A stretch of DNA of 64,000 nt from Sporobacter termitidis DSM 10068 (GTDB lineage Bacteria > Bacillota > Clostridia > Oscillospirales > Oscillospiraceae), in NCBI RefSeq assembly GCF_900130065.1, contig NZ_FQXV01000005.1, positions 1 to 64,000 on the forward strand, written 5' to 3'. The notes under the pieces were generated by a model that was not told the DNA's origin, did not search any database, and saw only the letters and a list, made by a program, of their open reading frames with translations. Of this stretch, positions 51,036 to 60,114 are shown piece after piece. The translations under genes and the position numbers were made by a program. Each line of letters starts with the position of its first letter. Within the stretch, counting starts at the first letter, position 1.

Positions 51036-52067
51036 CTAAGCCTCGACGCTTAATCCATATGCTTCAACATTTTTTCGCTGATCATCGCGGGTATCGATGA
51101 ATTCCACCCTGTCGATGTCCTGTTCCTCGGGATTTGCTTTCCAGTAACGGGAATTGCGGTTGACGTGTATCCCTAAAAGGCTTGTCCCCGCGCCGGCCCA
51201 GACCGGCAGATGGCGCTGATCCCAGTTCCAGCCCGCCGCAGAGCCCAGGTCGAGCCCGCGCAGCACCAGCCTGGCCATGGCCACGAGCCGCTTGCCTTCC
51301 TCAATGCCGCACGGCGGATAATCCTTCATCGGCGTCGTCGCCGCCGGCTGGAATTTGGATATGTAGACATAATCCAAGTTGGGGAACTCCAGGAGGGAAA
51401 ACAGCGACAGCACATAGTCTTCATACCGGGACTCCTGCGGGCCGAGGCCGGCCATAACGGCGGTCATCGTCTGAATTCCGTAGTCCTCGAGCTTGTGGGC
51501 AAACGCTATCTTCTTTTCCAGATTGTCTCCCGGCTTGACGGCGCGGAACACCCTGGGATTCATGATCTCAAAGCTCGCCCCGATTCGGACAACCCCGAGC
51601 TCCTTCATCTCCCGCAAGACCTCGTCGGGCATGGTTGCCCCACAGTTGACGCTGATTTCAACGTCCGTGTGGCCGGCCTGCCGGATGCCCCGCACGATTT
51701 TCAGCACGTCTCTGCCCTCTTCGGCCTCCACAGTCCCGCCGCTCAGGCAAATCTTGCCGACATTGTGTTCCTTAATGTACTGCACGCCGCGCAGGATTTC
51801 CGGCAGTTCCAGGCACCGCCTGCCGGCGTCCCGCCAATAAGGGCAGTACCGGCACAGCGGCTTGAGCGCGCACGGCGTCACGCTGGCGATCCCCGCGTGG
51901 TAATAAAAAACGTCGCCTCGCGTATGATGCCGGACATCTCTCGCCGCCGCGTAAAGTTCTTCGGCCAGCTCGGGATCTTCCGTCGCTTTAAAAAGCCGCA
52001 GCGCCTCCTCCGGCGTTATCCGTTCCTGCCTTGCCTTTTGCAGTATTTGCTCAAATTGATTGTCCAC
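51036..52067 (-). CDS. Radical SAM protein with CX5CX2C motif (HmdB/HcgA-like), copy 1
   Basis: Protein of 343 aa in the BioB/HydE/ThiH-like radical SAM group. The cluster motif is CALKPLCRYCPYWR with Cys66, Cys72 and Cys75, i.e. CX5CX2C in place of the normal CX3CX2C. The only family I know with this spacing is HmdB (HcgA), which helps build the FeGP cofactor of [Fe]-hydrogenase. SAM-binding parts are GKICLSGGTVEAEEGRDVLK and SVNCGATMPDEVLREMKELG. ATG 52067 is the last cistron of the long operon from 60865. A paralogue lies at 61944-62978. The chemistry here is unknown; no other Hmd/Hcg gene is present. Confidence 0.82.
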   Translation of the reverse strand: MDNQFEQILQKARQERITPEEALRLFKATEDPELAEELYAAARDVRHHTRGDVFYYHAGIASVTPCALKPLCRYCPYWRDAGRRCLELPEILRGVQYIKEHNVGKICLSGGTVEAEEGRDVLKIVRGIRQAGHTDVEISVNCGATMPDEVLREMKELGVVRIGASFEIMNPRVFRAVKPGDNLEKKIAFAHKLEDYGIQTMTAVMAGLGPQESRYEDYVLSLFSLLEFPNLDYVYISKFQPAATTPMKDYPPCGIEEGKRLVAMARLVLRGLDLGSAAGWNWDQRHLPVWAGAGTSLLGIHVNRNSRYWKANPEEQDIDRVEFIDTRDDQRKNVEAYGLSVEA

Positions 52068-52085
52068 GACCTGCTCCCCGCCCCG

Positions 52086-53258
52086 TTATGAAAGGCCGTT
52101 GGACTTTGCGTTGTTGAAATTGGGCGCCATGATTTTGAAGTCTTCGTCGGTTAAGGTGTAATTCATAAACGTCTGATAGAACTTTGTCGCTTCCGCTTTG
52201 ACGTCAATGTCCTTGAAGAGGTCCGGGTACATGATCTTGGCCATCTGCAGGACGCCGAGCGCCAGCTCCACGTCGCCGTTCCACTGGGTAACGCCCATCG
52301 GCATGATGTACGCGTCGCCGTTCTTGACGGCGGTGATATCCTGGTAGCGCTTATCCGCCTTCCAGTCGTCATAATAAGCGGCCATTTTGCTGTCGTAGGG
52401 CGCCGTCACGATGGTCTGGAAAATGAAATCCGGATTCCACTTTGTCACGTTCTCCGCGCTTGTCGTGAAATATCTGTCTCCCGCCGTTGCCGCGACATTG
52501 ATGCCTCCGGCGTATTTGACGCAGAGGCCGCAATCGATATTGTCCGCGAACACCTCGAGTATGCTGGACCTGACGACAAGCGCCGTCTTGCGCTCGGATT
52601 CCGGAATAGTGGAAACCCGCTCTTGGACCATAGACAAAATATCGTTTGTGTAGTCAAGATATTTCTGGGCCTTCTCCGTCTCTCCGATCAGATTGGCGAT
52701 ACCCATGAGCTCGCTGTGCCAGGTCGCCATCACGTCGTCGGAATCCTTTACCGTGATGCCGTCCACATACACCGGCAGATTCAGGGATTGCATCTTCTTG
52801 TTTGTCTCAGCTGCGGAGTTGGGCGAAATGATGATATCCGGGTTCGACTTGACCAGCTCCTCCACATTCACCTTGTCGAAATTTCCGTAGTCCGGAAGGC
52901 TGGTCAGCTGCGGATAGGCGTGCCTCAGCCACGCGTAACGGCTGGTGTCGGCCATTGACGAGACCATATCGATCCTGCCGAGCAGGGCAAATGCGCCCAG
53001 CGCGCCCATCCAGGAGGTAATGGCGACCTTGTGCAGCTCGGACGGTATCGTCACATCGTTGCCCGCCAGGTCCTGTACGGTCCTGGTTGACGAGGTCGGC
53101 TGCGCGCTGGCGGACGGGGACGCCGGCGCTTGGGCGCTGGCGGTCGCCGCCGGGCTGCCGTCGGCCGGCGACCCGGCGTTTTGGCTGCAGCCGCCAAGCA
53201 GGGCGGCCAGCAGGGCGATTGTCAGAACAATGCCGGTTCCTCTCTTTAACTTTCTCAT
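52086..53258 (-). CDS. BtuF/FepB-type metal-chelate-binding lipoprotein (Peripla_BP_2)
   Basis: Binding lipoprotein of 390 aa: signal peptide MRKLKRGTGIVLTIALLAAL then lipobox LGGC and a long Ala/Ser/Pro linker to about residue 60. The mature fold begins TRTVQDLAGNDVTIPSELHK and contains VEELVKSNPDIIISPNSAAE and CGLCVKYAGGINVAATAG. The start is ATG 53258 with AAAGGAG 8 bases upstream; the 64-codon upstream extension overlaps the MoeA-like gene and is not used. It is paralogous to the binding protein at 45185 and works with the permease and ATPase at 54623-56460. Confidence 0.9.
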   Translation of the reverse strand: MRKLKRGTGIVLTIALLAALLGGCSQNAGSPADGSPAATASAQAPASPSASAQPTSSTRTVQDLAGNDVTIPSELHKVAITSWMGALGAFALLGRIDMVSSMADTSRYAWLRHAYPQLTSLPDYGNFDKVNVEELVKSNPDIIISPNSAAETNKKMQSLNLPVYVDGITVKDSDDVMATWHSELMGIANLIGETEKAQKYLDYTNDILSMVQERVSTIPESERKTALVVRSSILEVFADNIDCGLCVKYAGGINVAATAGDRYFTTSAENVTKWNPDFIFQTIVTAPYDSKMAAYYDDWKADKRYQDITAVKNGDAYIMPMGVTQWNGDVELALGVLQMAKIMYPDLFKDIDVKAEATKFYQTFMNYTLTDEDFKIMAPNFNNAKSNGLS

Positions 53259-53322
53259 TTGTTTTTCTCCTTTCGATATCTCCTTGAAAAATCTATATCG
53301 ATGCATCGCTGCATTGATAAGC

Positions 53323-54600
53323 TTAATATTGGTCCGCGTCAAGCTGGCGGATCGTGCGCTCCCCGTAAACCAGACGTGCTTTGACCGTTTCTCCCTTGCC
53401 GCGGGGCGCAGCCGACGGGCCCAGCTCGATCGTGGCCGTACCGTTGACAAAGCAGTCCACAGTATCGCCCATACGCAGGGACTTCAGCTCATAGCCAGAG
53501 CCTGTCCACCGGAGATTCACACGCGGCATATAAACCGAGCTCCCTCTGGGCTTGAAGCCCTCGCCCAGGACCGCATCCACTTCCGCGCGTTCAAAGCACG
53601 GCACGCAAAGAAATTGCTCTATGATCGGGGGCAGAAACTGCTCGGTCACCATCATGGCCGCATGGGGCGGCCCCGGGATGCCCAGAACATATTTCCCGTC
53701 GATCGTCCCCAGTAACGTCGGTTTTCCGCCGGGCCCTATCGCGGCGCCGTGGACCAGAATCCTGCCGAGTGCCCGGACCGCCTCCGCCGAATGATCGCCG
53801 TATACGGAGCCCTCCTGGCCAAGTCCGCCGATGAGGATCAGAATATCGGCGGCGCCGGCGTGCCTTTGTATAGCCTCCCGAATTGCCTCCGGGCGGTCCG
53901 CTATGGGTTCTTCCACCGCTGTTTCACAGCCGCAGAGCTGTGCCACCGACTCGACCATGATGCTGTCGGCCTCCATGGACTGGCCGGGCAAGGGCGTCAG
54001 CCCCGGCTTTTGCAAATCGTCTCCCACCGGCAGTATGGCAACGCGCGGCTTTTTGAACACCACAGCCTGCTCCACCCCGGACAGGCGCAAAATCGCCAGA
54101 TGCGACGGCTCCAGCCGGCGTTTGGCCCTGACGATCAGCTCGCCCTGGCGCACGTTGGCGCCGCAGCGGGTCACCCCCTCGCCCTTTTTAGGCAGCGCGG
54201 CAATGCTGACGCTTTGATCGTCCTGGTATCCGCAGAGCTCCCAGGGGAGGAACGTATCGAATTTTTCAGGGATTATTTCGCCCATCGCGAGCCTGAGGTA
54301 TTCGCCGTCATGCAGGAAGTTTTCTCCCCGCGCCTGCTTTTCGGCCGCCAGATCCCATGCTATGGCGATGCCGTCATGCATGGCTCTGTCCGCGTTCGGG
54401 ACATTCCATTTTGCGTATATATCTTCCGCGGTCACGCGGTGCAGGGCGTTTTTAAGCGCGACGGTCTCTGTTTTTCTCTGCGCTTTCACCTCCCGAAACA
54501 GTATCTCCAGCGCCTCGGCTTTCGTGGGCAGCTTCGACATCTGCCTGTGGCACCGGACCGTGCAGGTGCCGCAGGTGGTCTGGCAGCTTTTTATTTTCAT
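53323..54600 (-). CDS. MoeA-like protein with N-terminal four-cysteine motif
   Basis: MoeA inserts molybdate into adenylylated molybdopterin. This 425-residue homologue keeps the MoeA domains (NADRAMHDGIAIAWDLAA, RVAILPVGDDLQKPG, YVLGIPGPPHAAMMVTEQFL) but the molybdate-site loop, normally GGxSxGxxD, reads LIGGLGQEGSVYGDH and is altered. It also has an extra N-terminus, CQTTCGTCTVRC (Cys6, 10, 13, 17, CX3CX2CX3C), which could bind an iron-sulfur cluster or a metal. ATG 54600 has AAAGGAG 9 bases upstream, so this extension is translated. It lies between importer genes. Probably a divergent MoeA with a different acceptor than molybdopterin. Confidence 0.82.
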   Translation of the reverse strand: MKIKSCQTTCGTCTVRCHRQMSKLPTKAEALEILFREVKAQRKTETVALKNALHRVTAEDIYAKWNVPNADRAMHDGIAIAWDLAAEKQARGENFLHDGEYLRLAMGEIIPEKFDTFLPWELCGYQDDQSVSIAALPKKGEGVTRCGANVRQGELIVRAKRRLEPSHLAILRLSGVEQAVVFKKPRVAILPVGDDLQKPGLTPLPGQSMEADSIMVESVAQLCGCETAVEEPIADRPEAIREAIQRHAGAADILILIGGLGQEGSVYGDHSAEAVRALGRILVHGAAIGPGGKPTLLGTIDGKYVLGIPGPPHAAMMVTEQFLPPIIEQFLCVPCFERAEVDAVLGEGFKPRGSSVYMPRVNLRWTGSGYELKSLRMGDTVDCFVNGTATIELGPSAAPRGKGETVKARLVYGERTIRQLDADQY

Positions 54601-54622
54601 ATGGGATGCTCCTTTAAATTTG

Positions 54623-55423
54623 TCAGGATAACGGCACGCAGATCTTTATATCGGACGCGTCCGTAGCGGCGTACCGCGGCTGAATGCCGGTATTGATGAT
54701 TTTTGTCTCGACGGCGTACAGGTCGCGGAGGCTTTCCTCCGTAATCACGTCGTTCGGTCTGCCCACGGAGTATATGCCGCCGTCTTTGAGGAGAAGCGCT
54801 TTATGCGAATACAGAAAAGCGTGGTCCGGGAAGTGCGAGGCCATGATAATGCTCAGGCCGTTTTGGGACAGCTTATGGATCTGATTCAGCACCATTTGCT
54901 GATTGCCGAAATCCAAAGCGGCCGTCGGCTCGTCCATAATCAGGATTTTCGGCAGCTGTGCCAAAGCCCGGGCGATGAGCACCAGCTGCTTTTCCCCGCC
55001 GCTCAGCTCCTGATACCGTTTATCCACCAGCCTGGAGATGTTGAGCTGCCGGATGGCATCCTCCGCGATCTCCTCATCCTCCTTTTTGGGGGAGGCGAAC
55101 AGCCCCAGATAAGCTGTCCGGCCCATCAAAATGACATCCAGCACCGAATACGAAAAAGGCGGATTGTTGGCCTGCGGGATGTAGCCGATCGTTCTGGCGA
55201 TTTCCGCCCTGGACCATCCGGCGATGCTTTCGTTATCAACGGTCAGCACGCCGTTTAAAATCGGGATCAGCCCGAGCATCGACTTAAACAGCGTCGATTT
55301 CCCGGCGCCGTTCGCGCCCAGGATACAGAGCACCTCGCCTGAGGAAACGTCAAAATTTATATCTTTCAAAATCGGCTTATTGGGCGCATAGCCGCAAACG
55401 CCGTTTTTCAGAGCGAATACCAT
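54623..55423 (-). CDS. BtuD/FecE-type ABC transporter ATPase
   Basis: ATPase of 266 aa: Walker A LGANGAGKSTLFKSM, Q-loop YIPQANNPPFSYS, signature ELSGGEKQLVLIARAL, Walker B ILIMDEPTAALDFG and H-loop MASHFPDHAF. It is clearly paralogous to 46329-47111, including the same PPFxxxVLD segment after the Q-loop. ATG 55423 has AGGAGG upstream and overlaps the permease stop. Confidence 0.9.
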   Translation of the reverse strand: MVFALKNGVCGYAPNKPILKDINFDVSSGEVLCILGANGAGKSTLFKSMLGLIPILNGVLTVDNESIAGWSRAEIARTIGYIPQANNPPFSYSVLDVILMGRTAYLGLFASPKKEDEEIAEDAIRQLNISRLVDKRYQELSGGEKQLVLIARALAQLPKILIMDEPTAALDFGNQQMVLNQIHKLSQNGLSIIMASHFPDHAFLYSHKALLLKDGGIYSVGRPNDVITEESLRDLYAVETKIINTGIQPRYAATDASDIKICVPLS

Positions 55424-56460
55424 CAGGACGCCTCCTTTCCCCGGAGCATCAGCGTGATAAAGAAAGGCGCTCCCACAATGGCGGTCAAAACCCCCAGCGG
55501 TATTTCCACGCTGGACAGGGACCGGGCAAAATTGTCCACCAGCAGCAGGAAGCTGCCGCCGATAATGATGGCCGCGGGTATGAGTATTTTATTATTTGAC
55601 CCCACGATCGTCCTGGCCAGATGCGGAATGACCAGGCCGACCCAGCCGATCAGGCCGCCGATGGAAATTGACGCGGCCGTCAGTATTGTCGAGCACAAAA
55701 TGACGACAAATCTCAGCCGCTTCGTCTCGATTCCCAGCGCTTTGGCCTCGTCGTCGCCCATCGACAGAACATTGAGGCGCCAGCGCAGGAGTATTAACGG
55801 CACCGCCCCCACGGCCATCGGAATAAGGGCCCAGGTAATATCCGTCAGCGTAATATTGGACAGCGTGCCAAGCAGCCAGAAGGTGATCGTGGGGAGCTTG
55901 TCCAGAGGGTCGGCCAGGAATTTCATCAGCGATACGAGGGCACTGGCCAGCGACGAGACGAAGATGCCGGACAGAATAAGCGCCAGCGACGGGTCCCGCT
56001 TTATTCTGCCGCCGACAAAACAGGAGCAGCCGACAGCGATCAGGCTCATAATAAAGGCCGATATCTGCACCCAGACCGCGCCGAAGCTGTTGAATATGGC
56101 CAGCGCGGCGCCAAAGGACGCACCCGCGGACGCGCCCAGGATATCCGGCGAAACAAGCGGGTTTTTAAAAACAGCCTGATAGGAGGTGCCAGCCAGCGCC
56201 AGCGCCCCGCCGATCAGCACGGCCGCGATGATTCTGGGAAAACGGATGTACAATACGACGGTTTCAAAGGATTTCGGCCAGTCTCCGTGAACGGGAAACA
56301 CTTTATTTACAAATATCAGTACCACGTTCCACAGGCTGATGCCGTCGTACCGCCCAAAGTTAAACGAGCCGAAAAACAGCACAATAAAAACGGCGATGAT
56401 GACGCTCATCTTGACTCTTAGTAATTTTTTCTTTCCCAGGCGTGTTGCATTTTGATTCAT
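55423..56460 (-). CDS. FecCD/BtuC-type ABC transporter permease
   Basis: Permease of 345 aa with about ten helices. Conserved parts are RFPRIIAAVLIGGALALAGT, YQAVFKNPLVSPDILGASAG and GLIGWVGLVIPHLARTIVGS, matching the paralogue at 47108 almost word for word. The start is ATG 56460; upstream in-frame codons run into the MoeA gene region and lack a site. Substrate is unknown; molybdate or tungstate transport by this permease family has precedent in MolBCA of Haemophilus. Confidence 0.92.
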   Translation of the reverse strand: MNQNATRLGKKKLLRVKMSVIIAVFIVLFFGSFNFGRYDGISLWNVVLIFVNKVFPVHGDWPKSFETVVLYIRFPRIIAAVLIGGALALAGTSYQAVFKNPLVSPDILGASAGASFGAALAIFNSFGAVWVQISAFIMSLIAVGCSCFVGGRIKRDPSLALILSGIFVSSLASALVSLMKFLADPLDKLPTITFWLLGTLSNITLTDITWALIPMAVGAVPLILLRWRLNVLSMGDDEAKALGIETKRLRFVVILCSTILTAASISIGGLIGWVGLVIPHLARTIVGSNNKILIPAAIIIGGSFLLLVDNFARSLSSVEIPLGVLTAIVGAPFFITLMLRGKEAS

Positions 56461-56489
56461 CTCATATCCTCTCCCCGGTATTTCACCGT

Positions 56490-57695
56490 TTACTGCAGGT
56501 TTTCGAGGCCGCATAACAGCTCAACCTCAATTTCCTCCCCGGCCGCATAGCCCGAAGCGCCAATCGGCGCGATAAGCATCGCGTCGGCCTTCAGCAGCGC
56601 ATATGGAACGCTTTTATCGCGGCCGATCGGCCCGGCATAATAGCGGCCGTTTTTCTCTGTCAGGACAAACCGGTAGAACATTTCATAATCCGGCCTTTTT
56701 TCAAGGGCTTTTTCCAGCGTTGCCTTCATTTTCGGGCGCACCGGCATATTCAGGCCAAGATAGTGATGGACCAGGCCGGATACGCACCAGTCCAGTGCCA
56801 GAAAGGTCGCCAGCGTCGGGCCCGGAAGATTCACAACGGGTTTGCCGCCGATGATGGCAATCGCCACCGGCTTGCCCGGAATCGCTTTGATGCCATGGCG
56901 GTATACCGCCGCTTTTCTTTGCAGCAGCGTCGCGTTAAAATCCTCGGCGCCCTTTGAGGAGCCGCCGTTGATGAGGACGATGTCGGCGACATTCAGGGCG
57001 CTGTCAAGCGCCTGCTCCAGCTCCGCGGGTTTGTCCTTGATGATCGGATAGCAGCTCGGCTCGGCGCCCCACTGCTTTAAAAACTCGGAGACCATCAGGC
57101 CGTTTGCCTCGATGTTCTGTCCGCGCTCCGGCTTTATCCCCACGTTGATCAGTTCGCTCCCCGTCGGGATATAAACGACCTTTGGTTTCTTTATGACCTC
57201 CAGCTGGTAAATGCCGCCCAGAGCGAGCACAGGCAGATGCACCGCCGTCAGCCGCGTATGCGCGTCAACCAGCAAGTCGTTTTCCTCAACAGCGGTCCCG
57301 GCTTTTCGTATGCCGTCGCCCTTCTCGAACACAAAGTCATCCGAAAAGCAAAGCTTGCCGCCCTTGTCGTAATAGATGTCCTCGACGGCGATGATCGTAT
57401 CGAATTCATCGGGGAAATCGTCGCCGGTATCGGCCTGGGCATAGTCCGCGCCCTTCACCCAGCCGGAGGTGTCGGGAACGCCGTCTATAAAGTTTTCAGA
57501 CTTTACGGCGATGCCGTCAAACTGGGACGTGCGGCAGACAGGCATGGAATTGACCGAAAAGACCGGCTTTGCCGTCACGCGCCCCGCAGCCTCGCGCAGG
57601 GATATCCATTTTGTTTCTCTGTTCACCGTCCATTCTTTCTTCAGAAGCGCCACCGCTTCGTCTCTTGTGACGGTAAGATCCTCATTGCCATTCAT
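56490..57695 (-). CDS. moeA: MoeA-like molybdopterin molybdotransferase
   Basis: MoeA homologue of 401 aa with a more regular active site: SQFDGIAVKSENF (domain III), VVYIPTGSELINVGIKPERG, INGGSSKGAEDFNATLL (GGSSxGxxD) and AIIGGKPVVNLPGPTLATFL. The start is ATG 57695 with AAAGGAGGG 6 bases upstream. True MoeA needs MogA- and Moa-made molybdopterin; none of these genes is in the window, so they must be elsewhere or this protein acts on another acceptor. It sits between the nitrogenase-like pair 2 and the importer permease. Confidence 0.85.
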   Translation of the reverse strand: MNGNEDLTVTRDEAVALLKKEWTVNRETKWISLREAAGRVTAKPVFSVNSMPVCRTSQFDGIAVKSENFIDGVPDTSGWVKGADYAQADTGDDFPDEFDTIIAVEDIYYDKGGKLCFSDDFVFEKGDGIRKAGTAVEENDLLVDAHTRLTAVHLPVLALGGIYQLEVIKKPKVVYIPTGSELINVGIKPERGQNIEANGLMVSEFLKQWGAEPSCYPIIKDKPAELEQALDSALNVADIVLINGGSSKGAEDFNATLLQRKAAVYRHGIKAIPGKPVAIAIIGGKPVVNLPGPTLATFLALDWCVSGLVHHYLGLNMPVRPKMKATLEKALEKRPDYEMFYRFVLTEKNGRYYAGPIGRDKSVPYALLKADAMLIAPIGASGYAAGEEIEVELLCGLENLQ

Positions 57696-57741
57696 ATAAA
57701 ACCCTCCTTTGGATTCACACAGATTTAAAAGTTCGCCAGCG

Positions 57742-58911
57742 TCAGGCGATCCAGCTTTCAATGGTCTTCTCAAATTCCCCGCCGATGAACAGCGGGGCTT
57801 TGTCCCAATACAGCCGTCCGGATATCGCCGGATGCGGGAGTCTCCGGCAGTCGAGCGCCGCGGCGGCCGGAATGTCCGCGATGAGCGGGTCGGCGATCAT
57901 CCCGGCATAAGCATGGCTTTTCAGCAAATCAATCAGCTGCCTCTCGCTCTTCAGATACAGGTCGCCGGGTGCCGCCAGGTCGGGCTCGAGTCCAAAAAAA
58001 CTGGCGACGGCGATACGCTTTTTGCACCCCTTTTGATAAAGCGCGTTTCTCAGGGAATTGGAGATAACCTGCTCCCCGACAATCAACAAGGCCGGTGCGG
58101 CGCCGCCGCCGGCCGGGCCGATACTTACAGCTCTGCTCAGCCGGTCTTCCCGCGTTTGCTTGAGTGCCTGAATAATGGTTCGGCTGTATTCCGATCCCAG
58201 CGGACTGCCGACCACGTAAGGAATTCCAAACTCGGCCGCCATGAATTGGGCCGCCTTCAGCCCTGCCGCGGACACAACGAGATTGACATCGGCCGATGCG
58301 GCCCGGCGGAGCTGCTCCAGCTCCGTCTTCGTCACGAAAGTGCATCCTGTCTGAAAACCGTTATCCCGCAAAAGCGCCGTCAGCAATGCGCCGTTGCCGT
58401 TCGCGGCGTAGTCAAGGGGCGTGAAGCCGAATATGTTGACACGGCTTTCCTGTGCTTTCACGTCCGGGATGGCGAACCTTTTCAGCAGCTTCAAATATGC
58501 CGCCGAAATTCCGGCGTTGTAATATGTAAATCCGGTGGTGTCAAAGCCTATGGCCGGAAAACCGCTGCCGGCCTCGATTTCATGGGCAATGCCGGTCATA
58601 TCCCTGCCGATGATGGCCGGAACGGGACTGCCAAGAATCGCGATAAACTCCGGCTTGAGCTCCTGCGCGGCCTCGATCGTCTGGCGGATCAGTCTCTCCT
58701 CATCGCCGAGCACCGCCTCGATTGTTTTGAGCTTGGAGCAAAATGCCGTCTTTTTCTCCTCAGCCCAGCGCGGCTCGTCGCAGACGACATAATTGCGCGT
58801 GCAGCAGGCGGCGTCGTCGATGACGATGAGGCAATTCAATTCGTATAAAGCCGAGCAGGCCCCGGTGTAATCGCCCGCAAACGGGGGCAGATAAATCGAT
58901 AACCGTTCCAT
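57742..58911 (-). CDS. Nitrogenase component 1-like protein, pair 2, member b
   Basis: Protein of 389 aa, paralogue of 48241-49371. It has CLIVIDDAACCTRNYVVCDE (Cys27, 36, 37, 44), then FIAILGSPVPAIIGRDMTGI, where the Cys before the IGxD turn is again replaced (Ser95), and late segments ALLIVGEQVISNSLRNAL and YAGMIADPLIADIP. The matching loss of the Cys in both b-members shows this is a subfamily feature. ATG 58911 has GAGGAG 10 bases upstream and follows the a-member stop directly, so both chains are probably made in equal amounts. Confidence 0.78.
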   Translation of the reverse strand: MERLSIYLPPFAGDYTGACSALYELNCLIVIDDAACCTRNYVVCDEPRWAEEKKTAFCSKLKTIEAVLGDEERLIRQTIEAAQELKPEFIAILGSPVPAIIGRDMTGIAHEIEAGSGFPAIGFDTTGFTYYNAGISAAYLKLLKRFAIPDVKAQESRVNIFGFTPLDYAANGNGALLTALLRDNGFQTGCTFVTKTELEQLRRAASADVNLVVSAAGLKAAQFMAAEFGIPYVVGSPLGSEYSRTIIQALKQTREDRLSRAVSIGPAGGGAAPALLIVGEQVISNSLRNALYQKGCKKRIAVASFFGLEPDLAAPGDLYLKSERQLIDLLKSHAYAGMIADPLIADIPAAAALDCRRLPHPAISGRLYWDKAPLFIGGEFEKTIESWIA

Positions 58912-60114
58912 TTACCGCTTCTCCTCGCAGGCCTTGCCCATGAGCTGCATCAATTTCCGAACTCCGTGGAAGCCGTAGAGCGCTTCATCGTTGAAAATAT
59001 CCACGAAACAGCGCGCCTGCAGCAGGTAGGCGCAGTCATATCCAACAGCGAGACACTCTTTGTCAAGCCCATATCCGGTAAAAGCCCTGGTGTCCCCCGT
59101 ATGGATGAGCATGAGCTGCGGGAAATTATCCTGCAGCCATTGGCGTTCCGCCGTATCATCGATTTTTGACTTTCCCGCGAACACCGCGGCAACGTTGAAG
59201 CCGTAGCCGAGCAGCGCTTTGGCAAGCGCAAAAGGCCGCATGGTCGCGGAGGAATCAATAATAACCGGCGTGGGACCAACGCGCTCTCGGGTCATGCGGA
59301 TAATGCGCCTTGTCTCGGATATTTCCGCCTGCAAATCGAGGCATTTTCTGCCCAGCAGGGCCGCTATATTCCGATAATTGCCGGCGATCTCATCTATTTC
59401 ATATGTGGCCGGATTGACGTAATACGGTATACCAAGCCTTTCGGCCATGTTTTCGGCCGCGAGCTCGCCCATGGGCGTCAGCACCAGGTTCAGCCGGCTG
59501 TCCGCCATTTCCTGATACGCCGCGTATGTGCCGCATTCAAACAGCTGCCGTATTTTGCCGACGCCGCATTCCGACATAACGCGAAAGAACTCGCCGTCCG
59601 GATCGAAGGGCGCATAGCTGCCAATCAGATTGATACCGCTGTCTTTCTTCCCGGTATACTCCAGAAATTCATACATCTGATGATGCAGGCGCATACCCGG
59701 CGATATCTTTTCGTCCGAGGCAATAGGATCGTGATGACAGGCGATAAAGCGAAGGCCAGGGAAACGCGCTTCAAGCTCCTCCAGCAAAGCCTTTTCGTCG
59801 GTATTCAGGAAATTATCGACGCAGCTGAAATAGAGCGTAAAAGCTTTTGGCGGCGGGTCCAGCACCGTGACGAGCTCGGCGATGGCTTCATAAATATTGC
59901 TCTCGTACTGCCCCGATACCGCATCCTCTTCCGCGATGTATAAAAAAGAAAGGAAATTTTTCTCGCCGTTTTCATAAGCGCGGAGCGCGATTCTTCTGCC
60001 GCAGGCCGACGGGCAGACATACAGGCTGTGGCTTTCCGGAATACGCAGGATCGTTTTTTTCCTGCTCCTGTTCGGAATATAGTAAGACAGCGCGCTTTCG
60101 TTCTTTTCACTCAT
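58912..60114 (-). CDS. Nitrogenase component 1-like protein, pair 2, member a
   Basis: Protein of 400 aa, the most divergent of the four. Cysteines lie in [11 protein letters not shown] (Cys34, Cys38), [20 protein letters not shown] (Cys98, the place of the conserved Cys before IGxD, here NTDE) and [10 protein letters not shown] (Cys126). The second half keeps the component 1 pattern ([57 protein letters not shown]). ATG 60114 lies in an ATGAGTGA overlap with the NifH-like stop and has GAGGTG upstream; a start five codons earlier is less likely. It is directly coupled to the NifH-like gene, so it is probably that protein's docking partner. Confidence 0.75.
   Translation of the reverse strand: MSEKNESALSYYIPNRSRKKTILRIPESHSLYVCPSACGRRIALRAYENGEKNFLSFLYIAEEDAVSGQYESNIYEAIAELVTVLDPPPKAFTLYFSCVDNFLNTDEKALLEELEARFPGLRFIACHHDPIASDEKISPGMRLHHQMYEFLEYTGKKDSGINLIGSYAPFDPDGEFFRVMSECGVGKIRQLFECGTYAAYQEMADSRLNLVLTPMGELAAENMAERLGIPYYVNPATYEIDEIAGNYRNIAALLGRKCLDLQAEISETRRIIRMTRERVGPTPVIIDSSATMRPFALAKALLGYGFNVAAVFAGKSKIDDTAERQWLQDNFPQLMLIHTGDTRAFTGYGLDKECLAVGYDCAYLLQARCFVDIFNDEALYGFHGVRKLMQLMGKACEEKR

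Noticed and set aside
52086-53450. Long N-terminal extension of the binding lipoprotein at 53258
   Set aside because: It overlaps the MoeA-like gene, and the signal peptide and ribosome-binding site fix the start at 53258.
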